A DNA stretch of 64,000 nucleotides, taken from Pectinophora gossypiella. Lineage: Eukaryota; Arthropoda; Insecta; Lepidoptera; Gelechiidae. The stretch is taken from positions 12,090,001-12,154,000 of the forward strand of contig NC_065408.1 of the NCBI RefSeq assembly GCF_024362695.1. The letters are read 5' to 3'. The position numbers and the translations under genes are program-made. Positions 1 through 13,015 of the stretch are shown piece by piece. The notes under the pieces are model-generated. The model ran no database searches and was not told where the DNA came from. It was given only the letters and a program-made list of their open reading frames with translations. Positions within the stretch are counted from its first letter, which is position 1. Every line of letters begins with the position of its first letter.

Positions 1-128
1 ATAAAATACCAGACGCTGGTAAATATCATCCATCGTGACAGCCAAACTGGTAAATCCAGTATTGAAAAAAAAAATAGCGCATTCCTCTCAAGCCAGTTAG
101 ATATCATAGACATCATACTAAACTAATA
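1..128. other. AT-rich flank, nothing recognised
   Basis: Left edge of the window up to the target-site duplication of the jockey fragment. I see no coding pattern or repeat family. Confidence 0.4.
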
Positions 129-140
129 AGTATTAGCAAC

Positions 141-494
141 TTTTTTTTTTTGACGTGACTTATTGTAGATTTGCCGCAGATGGCATTAACTACTTGGCCG
201 GACAAATGGGGAGCGCTGAAGGCTCTCACCCGGTACAACGTTTAAGACAACCGGCCTGAGGGTGCCCAGTTGGGCGCGAACCTCGGCTCAGGGCGTCGTC
301 TGAGAGGAAAAAATATTTGAAAGAATTAATCGACCCTAGTGGGTCGATAGCGATAAGCGCTGAATGAGGGAAATCGTCGACCACGCCGGCGGGGTCGGTA
401 TCGGGGACCTGAAGTGTTTGGTGTCGCGAGCTGATTGGCTGCCTCTATGGCTAGAGTAATCGGGTCGTCGGGATCGTATATTACGTCCTTCGGA
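141..494 (-). mobile_element. 5'-truncated jockey-type LINE 3' end
   Basis: Read on the minus strand, this is the last part of a jockey-clade non-LTR retrotransposon: the ORF2 tail, 3' UTR and a poly(A) that appears as a T run at 141-151. It matches, in reverse complement, the 3' end of the longer jockey fragment ending at 34412. Both ends carry the same 12-bp target-site duplication, AGTATTAGCAAC (129-140 and 495-506), so the 5'-truncated insertion is defined to the base. It is dead, with no complete ORF. Confidence 0.85.
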
Positions 495-506
495 AGTATT
501 AGCAAC

Positions 507-2394
507 GCCTACATATATTATGTGAGCAATATTAGGTATGGAGGAATCACAAAATTAAATGCCAATTATTTGGGAACCATTGTCATGTTGAGTTACTCGC
601 CTCTCCAGTTAAGAAGCAATGGCTGACGCGTTTGGAGTCAAAATGTTCAAAAAGACCTGCTCGATAGATTACACATTTTTTCTTCTTGAAAATGGCGAAT
701 CCCCTTTAATTTTTCCCTTTTTTATTTTTTACTAGTTGTTATTTTACCTTACAGTGTACTCTACACCAGGTTTGAGGTTTATGTGTATTTTTATAGAGCT
801 AATACAAGATGTTCGTATTTTTTTTGGTGTTATTTAAATATGGACACCTCTCAATTTTACAATTTTTATACTTTAGAACATACACTACTATGGCACTTTT
901 GACGCTTTTCTACAAAATAAGAAAAAAGACACTGAATAAATTGTTTTTTGATTTTTATTATTTATCTTTCTAGTTCGTTTCAAATAATGTATTAGCGAGG
1001 CCAAAAAGACTAAAAAAAAATCGATTTTTTTATTACTTGATGTAATACCCGCTATAATAAAGCATATTCTGCGAAAATTTCAACTAGGTAATAGGTTCAA
1101 AAGATATAGCCTTTTAAAGGTTTTAGAGCGTGATTTTTCCGTAGTCGGTTTTAGTCCTTAAACTTATATCGTTTTTCGTTTTAGTAACATAAAAAACAAA
1201 GACGATGTTCATTTGCAACATGTTGCAACAAGTTCAAGGTTTAAAAAGGAGTCATAACAATGTCCTTAATGGGAGGCAACCGGGGCAACCCCACGTGCTT
1301 ATCTCCAAAACATTAATTACATTTTGGCTCTTACCTGCCAAGATATGAACGAAGGTGGTATAATGACAGAAAAAGGAAATCTGCAAAGCTTCGACTTGTT
1401 TGACACCTCGGATTTAGGAGTCTGTATCATTATTTATATTTAAGTACGATGTTTTATTTTATCTATTTTAAAGGACGTAAGTAACACTAACATAGTTCTT
1501 AAGTCATGTGATGTTCGAATAAATAAATCAATTATAATTTTAAAGGTCTGGAAGATATTATAATTTTAAAGGAAAAAATCTGAACAAATTAGTCTCGTCG
1601 CAGTCGATAAATTTTAATTGGCTAGAGTATTCATCAAAGCTTTAAATAAAAACATAATGAAGTACACATTCCATAATCACAATATACATTAAAGCTCCCT
1701 CACAAAAGCTTCCATGGCTTTACGACGCGCATGTTAAACTATGCGTATTAATTTCATAATGCTGTGCAGAACCTCGGGTATGGAATAAATCCGAGCATGG
1801 CGTGTCTTTTTTTTATGTAATCATGCGCCCGCGCAGGGAACAGGTAGATGGTCCGCGTGCCTATGCTATGACAGCGCCCGGGGCCTGATTGAGCCCATTC
1901 GAGACCTTTAATTTGCCCTCTTTACAGTCCATACACATTACCCACGATCGGTGCCGTCTTAAATACATGACCTGTTTATTGGTGAAAATTGTGGCTTATT
2001 TTGAATAAAAGCAGTAATTAATTTGTAACGATTCATTTTCGTTATAAAAAGAAACACTTGAGAAACACATGGGATGACATTTCGAAGATAGATATTGCAA
2101 CATACATAGCAATGCTTTCAGAAATTGAAAATTTTGAAGAAATAAATAATTTCAAAAATAATTAAAAACAATACATAACATGAGAAAAATATTTGAATTA
2201 ATCTTAATATAACTATATTAAGCAGTCGACAAGGTGTTAATTATCAGCCCCAAGCAATTTGGACTCGTTAAAACCAGTAATCATAATCTCGTCTAAAAAA
2301 ATGGCATACGAAACTTTGAAAGTATTGCCCACGGAGAAAACGCGAGACGAAGTCAAGACCCTCGACAGAACTCGTTCACCGATGGATCTCTGGG
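507..2394. other. AT-rich intergenic stretch
   Basis: No exon-like or family-level signal recognised. The short open frames here are AT-rich with no protein I know. It is probably upstream flank of inx3 or intron of a longer transcript. Confidence 0.4.
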
Positions 2395-2790
2395 CTACTG
2401 ACTACTGTGCACTCAGTTGGTGTGCGAGCGAGAGCGGCACACGAGGAAGTAGGAAGTGCGAGGGAGAATGATATAGTGCGCACACGCCGCAAGTTCGGTA
2501 GTGAACACGGCGGCGCGGCGGAGACGATCGCTGCGCTTTCCAGTTTGTGTTGCCGACCCATGAGCAGCTGGTGTGTCGTGCGCCGGCCCCAGTTGCCACT
2601 CGTTTTACCCCAATCATTTGCTTCCATTTTATGACATATTCTCAACTATATCATGACGTAAACTAATGTCAAAACGTGCTTTTTAGTAATAGTGAGGCTG
2701 TGTTTGTTGTGTTGTGTAAAGACAAACCGTGTGATCGTAAAGATTTGAGAAATCGTAGGCGCTGGATAAATAACAGTTAGGTTTAAAAAG
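2395..2790 (+). promoter_or_regulatory. Candidate inx3 promoter and 5' leader exon
   Basis: A GC- and CpG-rich island in AT-rich surroundings (about 2400-2630) contains an arthropod initiator-like TCAGTT at 2413. Downstream, AAAAAG is followed by a strong donor GTAAGT at 2791. The inx3 coding exon has a good acceptor (TTTCAG, ending 7077) ahead of 25 bases of leader, so an upstream non-coding exon must exist and this is the best candidate I see. The intron would be about 4.3 kb. The link to inx3 is inference; RNA data would settle it. Confidence 0.4.
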
Positions 2791-5700
2791 GTAAGTTGTG
2801 TCACAAAAGCTTAGTGGAATGGATCGAGACGCGCTTAGCTTAAAACTCCTATCGACGACGCGAGGAATGCTGTTTGACAGCATACATATGGGCATGTGCG
2901 GGAACAAAAGCCTTGTGCATAGTCATCCCAGTTCTTTTTATTCTGCTCGCTTTCTTGCGAGTCGGGGACGGTGTGCGGGTAATGAGGAGACAAAAGACGA
3001 GTGGAAGCGACCGATAGCGATATTGTTATGAATCAAACGCGATAAGAGGTGTTAGCACGAGGATCCCACAGGTAGCGGTGTAAACCCCATTTACCTGTGC
3101 TGAGCAGGGGAAGGGACGCGGTGCCATTTACCGGGAATAGTGATTTGAATAGAATGGACCAAGCCACTAAAGGTTAAGCGTTATTAACGACGAAATAGTA
3201 CCACGTTTGTAGCGTACTTAAATTGCAAAATATTTAAATGTTCATGCTATAATTGTCGAAGTAATGAATACAAAAGTAACGGTTATGGCATCAATAAAAT
3301 ATACGTGTTGAGATAAACTGGAAACTGTATTAGCGTTAATGACACAGATATTTCGGTTATAAATGATTAACCACGGAGCAGAAAACCTCGAATTTGTGTT
3401 AACACGTGATATTTTCACGGTCCATGGACCCTCATTGAAGATGTTCCGGCCAAGGACACTCTAGAATAATGAACAAAAAGCATAAGCTGCTTGCTACCTG
3501 GTTAATTTAACTCGACCCGGATATGATGAATGCAATTCATTTTACAATGCGTATACAACTGAAAATTATTTCCTTCTTAAACATGTCAACGATAAACTCA
3601 TTACGTTGTTGTTGTCGGAATTGACTTTATTAAACTAGGTACTTAACTAATTATCGCTGTTCTTAGAAAAAAGTAAAGTTCTTCTGGTGTCACATTTTAC
3701 AATTTGACGAAATTACAATCGATTTTTAATGATGCAACATTATGAGTAAGTAGAATCATGGCACACAAAAACACGAGTCTTGTTTTGTGCACTTCGACTT
3801 CAAAAAATAAATACATAAAGGTCAACGTATAAAGCTGAATTTTAATAATCAGATTTAAATTTCAAACGAGGCGTCTGGGAAATTATGAGTTTCCCATATT
3901 GGAACATGCGATGGGTGGTGGTACAACAGGGGCATGCCAACAGTCCGTGCAATAGATTCCTGTCACGGGCGAGGGAACGCCACCTGCATCGTTGATGCTC
4001 CCGGCGCTAGCCGATAACCTCTTCAACTAGTTATTTATGTCCGCGTGATCCCATTTTAACTACTCACTAAAACCTGTGAATATTTTATCGATTCTAATAA
4101 ATTTTTCGTTTGCGTACTCGGTTGTGTTGTCATGTCATAATATATGTTTGTTTGATTTCTGATAATTGCAACATTGTAGGTAATTCTGTAGGTACTTGTT
4201 AACTAGATGCTTATACAAATTAAACTTGACTATTAAAGATGTGATGGAACTGTCTTCAGAGATATTAAGTAAAATTCTAATTTGCTTTGGGAACGTATCA
4301 TTGCGTACGCATCGCACGCGCTATCAATTAACCCGCATAAGACGTAGGTTACATACGTAGTATACGTGTATTTGTTTACAAAATCTTTGAACTTTTAACT
4401 TGATAAATACTTAGGCCATACGATTGTCGTATGTTGTAAAATATTCTTGTAACATGATATTATTTTTATCAGAGCGTGAATTTCAAAGCTATCAAGAGAG
4501 AAACCAATATGAAACTCAAGCCGTATGCAACGCTGGCACAACCGCAAAGTACACCAAGCGCGTTTCCGCATCAGTCGATATTTTATCGATGACGAAAACC
4601 AGGCACAGTCACTACGGATGCGATCCGAGCTTATCACTTCAACGTATTACGAGTTCTAACCTAATGTAATGAATTGTGAACGCTCGTGTTCCCATAGTTT
4701 CAGAAGTAAACAATGTGGGTGGAACGACGTCGGCAGCCAGCGCAGTCAATGGGAGTCAATTATGTTAGACTCGATGAGACGTCATCGGAGCGGGCTTCGC
4801 GCCGCGGGCGTGATCCGAGTTACACGTAAATTACAACAGAGGCGACAACTTGCCATTCACTCGTGCACCGCAACTTACCTAACCAGAGCGGCCGTTTCGT
4901 GTCATTAGGCACGCTTTTACTGGTGGTGATTAACTTCAGGCTATTGTCCGAAGGGTATCGATACGAGATTCTTTTCCCACGAACGAGTTGTCGGCTTTGT
5001 GATTCTTTAGACGTGTGATGCTCAGACGGACGCGCCTCTCGTCCACCGCAATTAGTGTCCATTCAGAGACCAGTCGACGCGTGCCGCCTGACTTAAATAA
5101 CTGCCAGTAGTACAGCAGCTGCATATACGCGCACAACAACTTGTTATCAACTCTATTAGTCGGGAAAATAACACGTAATTTTCGAAAGTTACAATCCGTC
5201 TTGGTTTGTTACCAAGTTAACTATCGTTCACGAAACCCAAGAAACGTGATAAGAATATTCATGAACGATTAATGCTAATATACACTTAGTTGACATGTTT
5301 TTGGTACACGAAATTCGTAGAACGACGTAGTTTGACAGGAAAATGACCATTAGTGCAAGAAGGAAACAAAAAGCTCTCATATTTCGATGATCTAACTAAA
5401 TCTAAAATAGTAAAGATAATAAGTTAAGCTAGAACACGAAGAACAACCTGACAAATGGTCGGCGGCAGCGAGTGAGTGAAACAAGGATATAAAGTAAAAG
5501 AGCGACACAAAAGGTTCAGGGCCAGAGCCCACCAGAGTCTGCGCCTGTCATAAACACAGGAATGTACTCATGCACCCGCTCCCGCTCCCCGCAACTGCCC
5601 TACTATCAGTCACTGCGTTAACAAATAGTTGTACACCTCATGTGTCCTCGTTTTGAAAATTGAGAACTCATTGACAAAATGGGACGGTCATTAAAATTGA

Positions 5701-7077
5701 GACATAAGTACAACACTAATTATAGCAACGCCACCAATACTTTACAATACAATTAAACAATTGTATCAATAGCTTCATTTAACTCGCTCGGGTTTTAACG
5801 AGATGAAATTGGAAAAAAAATATTTCTCCCAAAACTAATCGGTTGTCGAGATCACGACGTGCCAAGCGGCACCGATTGTCGTCGCGCAAACTGGTTTCCG
5901 CGTAAAATTCGCGTTGCCAGCGATGCATCAGCACAGGGTCTGGGAGCAGGGCGAGGGGGGCGGGGGCGGTGGAAACGCAGGAGGCGCACGAGCACCGGCC
6001 GGTCGACGACCCGTGCATGCCCTGCGCCGCACCACTCGCCTCCACCGCCGCTGATGCTAATACGATTACGAGATTACGTTAGCGAAATTCATAAAATGCT
6101 ACGACAACTACATTATTCCGATAATAAATTTATTATACAATTGCCCTAAATACCAAGCGACACGCACTAATTGAAGTGATTGCTTTAAGATGGCAATTAC
6201 GCCTGGAATAAAATGCTCGTCCCGTGCTGTATCAGGTATCAAAACAACGGTTCCTCGATAAATTGTCCTATTAAAGTGATGTTACTATGGCATTGATGAA
6301 TTTATCTTTTGCCCCTACTGGCGACCTGAATAGCGTATGTTGGACACGCGATACGACGTAGAAACAGGATCAAGAAGTCCCCAAGGTTGGATCCATTTGT
6401 GATGAATTGTCTCTTACACTGTACTTTAAGTACTCTATCTGAGCATTCAGTACTAAGGAAATGTAGCGGCAATAAATTCATAACTGACTCACGACACGAC
6501 CAATGGGATGAACCTTCCTATACAAAAGTCATAAGTGGTCAATCGGAGAAAAAAATGTTAGATTATAAAAAGCGACGGTTAGTTCCTAATGCGGGGCGTG
6601 GGCGAGAAGTAGCACGTCGTTAAATTATGTGTTGAGGTCATTGATTGAGAAGACATGGCTCTGGTACTTGAATCTATACACACTAGTTCCCCATCTAACG
6701 GTTCATTATCGGTAACGACATGCTTTTCTAACACAAGAAGTTAGGAAACTCCCAGTGTCTTTACTGCATAGTTATCGATATTGATCACGAGTAAACGTAG
6801 CGTCGTATCGTATCGTTGAATAAAGCCATCAAGTCTAAACTAGGAGCCGGCACAGCTGTTACACACATTGGAATCAAAACTGAATGTAATAAACTTTACA
6901 GTTTACGTTCTAATTTGGTATTGGTAGCGCATGGCACTTGTCACTGCATCGTTTAGACGGCGTAGATTTATTTATAGTAGGGTTCCCTGTATTGCTCCCT
7001 ATTGTGTTGTAAGTTTATTTCATTATTTCTGTTTATTTTTTCTAACTAACTAAAATATTGTTTTTTTTCTATTTCAG
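2791..7077 (+). other. Possible 5' UTR intron of inx3
   Basis: No protein-coding exon recognised. Two GC-rich patches stand out: about 4690-5060, and 5840-6060, which has a G-rich run near 5950. They have no clear codon pattern on either strand and could be regulatory DNA. The remainder is AT-rich single-copy-looking sequence. Confidence 0.35.
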
Positions 7078-7102
7078 AATTTAGAAAACAAACAAATCCA
7101 AA

Positions 7103-10100
7103 ATGGCGGTGTTTGGTATGGTCTCCGCGGTGGCGGGCTTCGTCAAAGTCCGCTACCTCATCGACAAGGCTGTCATCGACAACATGGTGTTCAGGATGCA
7201 CTACCGCATCACCTCCGCTATATTGTTCCTGTGTTGCATCCTTGTTACTGCCAATAACCTTATTGGTAAGTACCACCTCTACTACACTCTTCTACTCGAT
7301 GACCCTTTATCAGTCAATAATGGCACTTTATGTATTAATTCAAATTTTGATTTCAAAGATAAAAATTTTGGTACATAATCTACCTAAATAATACTAAAAT
7401 ATTTCAAACATTAGAATTAAAATATTTAATCATTTCGACAAATTTTTGTGGAAACTTCTAGGAACAATGGATAATTTTGCATAAATTGTAATACATAATA
7501 AATAATGTAAACCTTAGGTAAATATTGCGTTGAGAATATGAACAAAATATTACTTTTGTTGTTCTGAAAGTAAATTGAATTTAATACGAGAGAAAAGCGA
7601 ACTGAAAATCTAGCGAAAGTTAATTAGAAATAAGATCTAATTAAGCAACCGGGTTTCCATTCATGAATTCGGAATTGACCTGATGGGCGGTAAAGGTTAT
7701 AGTAACCTAGACACAACAAAGAGAGCACTCATAAAAGATAACAGTGGTCGCGTAACTACCGTAAAGTGAGTCATTTTCAGGTCATTGTTCAGAACGGGTG
7801 TGAGGGAACACCGACTTGTAACAGTTACCCAAATTGAGACGTCATGTGAACAAATTGCTTATACAAACAAATACACTGACCAGTGAATACGTGATAAGAT
7901 TGAATTCACTGGAGCGCAACAGGTCATTGAACCGCATGATGTAAATTTTGACATGTCGTTGGTAACCGGTGTACCTACAGGTGACAATTGCAATTTGAAC
8001 ACGTTGAACTCCATTTAACTTTTCTATATTGGGAATGATGTAATATTAATTTACATACGCATTCTCTTTTGCACAATTACAACCATTATGTAACAAGGAC
8101 TAAATATTTCAAACCAAACTTATCATTAGCAAACGATTTTATTTTTAATATATGTGGCCTTCCATATCACATGGATATTCTGACGACACGCCGGTAGAGG
8201 ACGTAATGACTGCGATTAATGACGCAATTATATCCATTTAAATTTAAAAATATCCGGTAACTATCATCATTACGGTGTGAAAAAGTGATCTTGGGATAAA
8301 CTAAGTTGCACTCTGCAGTACAGAACCAACAGAAGCTACTCCTGTATTTGGCTTCTTATCGTCTCTGCCGTGGCTTGTATCTAATAGGCCTTAGCCTAAA
8401 TAGTTTTCTTTGTCTCCTGGTTATAGGTATATTTTGTAACACTCCGTCGTAACCAATAAACATTTGTTACTTAGATGAAGTCGATGTGTTGCATAAACTT
8501 TATGAGACGGCATTTTAAATTAACCGGAAATCTTCACTAATAACGCTGACATAATATTGGCTCACGGTTATATTCCCAATTGGAGTCCTCAGAGCCTCAG
8601 AGGTACATCCATCGCATGATGAACAATGTACCCATGCTTCACTGGGCTTATTATATTATTGATAAATATATGCAAATGTAATCAATTTTTATATCACTAG
8701 CATTATTCATTTTGCCTTTTAAGTGCATATTCAATCTTTACACACACTCGTAATTTTGTGCAGAGGATCCTATTGACGACTCCGTGATCAAGTGGGGAAA
8801 GACCGACTCAAGTGGCACACAAAATGATATCACTGGCATTGTTTATGTTCTCATTATCGCGTGCCCGCATTTGACGAGCCACCGACATTCAACATACTAC
8901 TTAACACTTAATAGCCACTCCACCCAACTACCTAAGCACTATTAAATGCCAATTTAAAATCAATAACTACGCTTCAACATCAACTATTATCTACTCGATT
9001 CTGTTGCTCGTTATTGAAAACTGGATTGCAAACCACAACTCGGGTTCACCTAGATAGACTTTTAGTCCTTTTTATTCAATAACTGGGGTAACTGGTTGAA
9101 ACACCTGATGTTTTCTGTTTTGTAGAATCTACCATCAAGTTGCTCTAGAAAGTTAAAGAATTGTCTCGAGGACAGTATTTAGAACAATAAAGTGCGCTCA
9201 ATACTTGTTTACTCGTTATCTACTGTTGTACACGACGCTCAACGGGTCATTAAGACGCACCTTGCCTGTATCTTTCCATTGAGAAATTTCCAACAATTGT
9301 ATGAAACTCAGAAATAAAGTTACAAACTAAATTATTTTAGAGATTATTTTGAATCTAAATCCAATTTCTTATGACTCTTGAAACAAAGTAAAGGAATCTC
9401 ATTGAACAACATACATCCTTGATAACCTTAAATGCCAATTACAATAATAGCAATCGATAATTCTTCTATATATATTTACGCTTAATATCTTCTTATCCCA
9501 CTTCGCCATTCTAACTGGCAATGACACACAATGACACTTGTGTTAGGTCACGTCTCATTTCTTATGCAGTTTGTTTCCTAGCTGCAAATTAGTCAGCCGA
9601 TGCTGCAGTTCGTGCTTTTGTGCCAATGTTGCATCCTAAACAATCACATGTGTCTCAGGTGTTCGTTTATCTAAACATGCTAGTTCTATTTCGTCACCTG
9701 TTGCTAAGGTTTCTAAAGATGTGAATATTGCTGTAGATATTTATGATACAGAGTAACCATAACCATACATGGTATAAATAGCTAAGCTACTTACTAGAAC
9801 TACGAATGTTGCATTCGTTTGTAGCCACTCGTAAAACTAGAGTTATAAAGTGAAACGAACTACGTTTATCGGAATTATGTTTTGTAATGTGCGTTGGGCC
9901 GGTAATGTTGATTACATGAATTTCTTCTCGTTGGTAGTTTTAAGCTTAACAATGGTACTGATTCCTGCAGACACGATTTTTAATTTAGTTCGACAGTTCT
10001 AAGACCAGCTTTATCTCTGTTTCGCACTCCACGTAAGTCAAGGAGGGCACTATATTTAAAACAATGAAACTAAATTTTAGGGTTTTTAGTGTTATCTAGA

Positions 10101-11608
10101 TTCTAGACAGTCTTAAAACTAAAACTCAGTAATTCAATTACTATAAGTGCTAATACTTTAGTCGTCAGATTCGTAACACTCAATTCATTTGGCATTGAGA
10201 AATTACATTCACTAACATTGCTTAGAAAGCGTTGCAATAGGTCAACATCGGGTACCGTACAATCGATAGGAGAAATCCATATAAGTATGCGGGCTATCGA
10301 CTGTGTCTACAAAACTCTATACCTTCATATCGGTGTAGTTGTAGAAATTGACTTAAAGGAATTTGGACTGTATACAATGATGAAAATATTTTTGGAAGTA
10401 AATTGGAAGCATGTCCTTATAAAATGCGTAGGTGCAAGCTAAGATAAATTAAGTACGTACTTAGGTACATAAATAGAATAAGTTAGAGTGCATAAAATAA
10501 TCATAAGTTTCACTAAAATCAAGTAGCTGACAATTTGACATTACACAATTAAAAACAAAACAAATATTCGGTCGCGATGCAGCGGAAACGACGTAATCTG
10601 ATGTTGTAACCAGCAATGATGACGAGCCAATGTAATTGTTATCCAGTGTAACAATTTATTATCCAAAATAGGTAAATTGTGAGTTAGGTTTGTAACAACT
10701 TCAAATATATTTTCATCTACCTTTATACCGAAACACGTCTACAAATAAATCCTATTGCCATATTCAGAGAAACAAGCCTACATAAGGTCAACCTGCAGAT
10801 ATTTAGATCATCATCTCCCTAGCCCAGTAACCCTGACACCAGGGTTGATGAGGTTGGTAATTCACCTCACAACCCACACGATAGAAGAAGATCTCCCTAG
10901 CGTTGCCCCGTTTTCACAAGGTCCGCTTACCTAACCTGAAGGACCGACATTTTCACAAAAATTTTTAACAAAAAAAAAACCGACTTCAAACGCAAAACTA
11001 AAAAGCAATAAATAAATTTACTTCGCACAAAGTAATTAGTACGTATTTTCAATTAGGTAATTATTTTATAAATCTGAAGCCGGTGCCAAGGAAATGCTAC
11101 AACGAAGTACCGATTTATATATTTTTCAATACTGATTGTTTTGTAATTTTTTGTTTGACATTGTTTTGTAATTGCTTTGATATAGGTATTAAACAATATT
11201 GTGTGTACATAGTAATTTGATATTGTAGTAGGGTTGTTGTAGCATCTACTTGGCACCGACTTCAGAATTATAAATTAATTAACTAATTGAAAATACGTAC
11301 TAATTACTTTGTGCGAAGTAAATTTATTTATTGCTTTTTAGTTTTGCGTTTGAAGTCGGTTTTTTTTTTGTTAAAAATTTTATTTTATTTTACGATTTTA
11401 AGTGATGGTTAGACCGAGCAAGGATGCAGACAGACAGATTTTCTGATTTATATTCATATATAATAATATAATATATTATTAGTAGTGATCACAATTATTA
11501 TTGATGAACATGTTTACACACACACACTCACACAGGCGCTAACGCACACGAGCACACGCGCACGTACACACGCACACACACAGATACACGCACACACACA
11601 GACACACG

Positions 11609-11681
<73 letters not shown>

Positions 11682-12964
11682 GCGCGCGCACACACACACA
11701 CACATGTGTATGTTTACATACACACATGTGGTTGTCAGTGGAAGCTGCTATCATACACACTCACGCATACATATAGATACAGTAGATTTCGCGTGGTTCG
11801 CTCGCTGCTAAAGCAGCTCGCGTGTCCTGTTTATTCGAAACTGTCCCTCTTCGTATGGCGGCCATCTTGTTTTTCCGCCATTTTGTTTTTTTTCACCGGC
11901 GACAGAATTTGACCAAGATTTAAATGGGTGTCGTGGAAACAAACAAAATCCAGGTGCAATAGGTTTGCCAGACCGTAGAATGTCTCCCTGATTGGGAGCA
12001 GTTTTCAAAGATGACGTTCCGATCACACCCCTATACATCATTTTTACCCCCAAGACATTTTCTGGAACAACAAAATTTTGTATGGCGGCCATCTTGTTTT
12101 TTCGCCATTTTGTATTTTTTTCACCGGCCATTAAATTCGACCAAGATTTAAATAGGTTTCGTGAAAGAAAAATTGGTTCAGGTGTGATAGTTTCGCCAGG
12201 CCGTAGGGTGTCACCCTGATGCGGAGCAGTTTTCGAAAATCGGGAAGTATTTCCATACTTAACATGACGATCCGATCACAACCCCGATATATATTTTATA
12301 TCCCGAGACATTTTCTGAAAAAACAAAATTGTGTATGGCGGCCATCTTGTTTTTCCGCCATTTTGTTTTTTTTTACGCGCTATGGAATTTGACCAAGATT
12401 TAAATAAGTGCTCTGAAAGAAATATTGGTTCACGTGCGATAGTTTTGCCAGGCCGTAGAGTATCTCTCTGATGCGGAGCAGTTTTTGGTGACCAGAAAGT
12501 ATTTCCGTACTCTACATGACGTTTTGAGTAAGCGCCCCATACATTATTTTTACCCAAACGGGCTTCTTCCAAAATCGACAAAATTTTGTATGGCGGCCAT
12601 CTTTTTTTTCCGCCATTTTGTTTTTTTGCACCGGCGATTGAATTTGATCAAGATTTAAATACGTTTCGTGAAAGAAAAATTGCTCCAGGTTGTATAGTTT
12701 TGCCAGGCCATAGGGTATCTCCCTGATGCTGACCAGTTTTCGAAGGTCGGGAAGTTTTCCCGAAGCCTAAAGATCGATCCGATCAATATGACTTTACAAA
12801 CGCACTAGTCGCTCCTACGATTTTTGAAAATTCCCCTCGATTTCTCTGGTCTTCCATCATCAGATCCTGACTTCCTTGACATGGGACCCCCTTGGGTATA
12901 TCTCCTTTCAAACAAAAAAAGAATTATCAAAATCGGTTCATATACGACGAAGATATGCCCGAAC

Positions 12965-13015
<51 letters not shown>

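Noticed and set aside
11485..11811. 108-codon His/Thr-rich frame and Cys/Val-rich minus frames
   Set aside because: Pure translation of the CA/CG microsatellite; the same occurs at 29993-30316.
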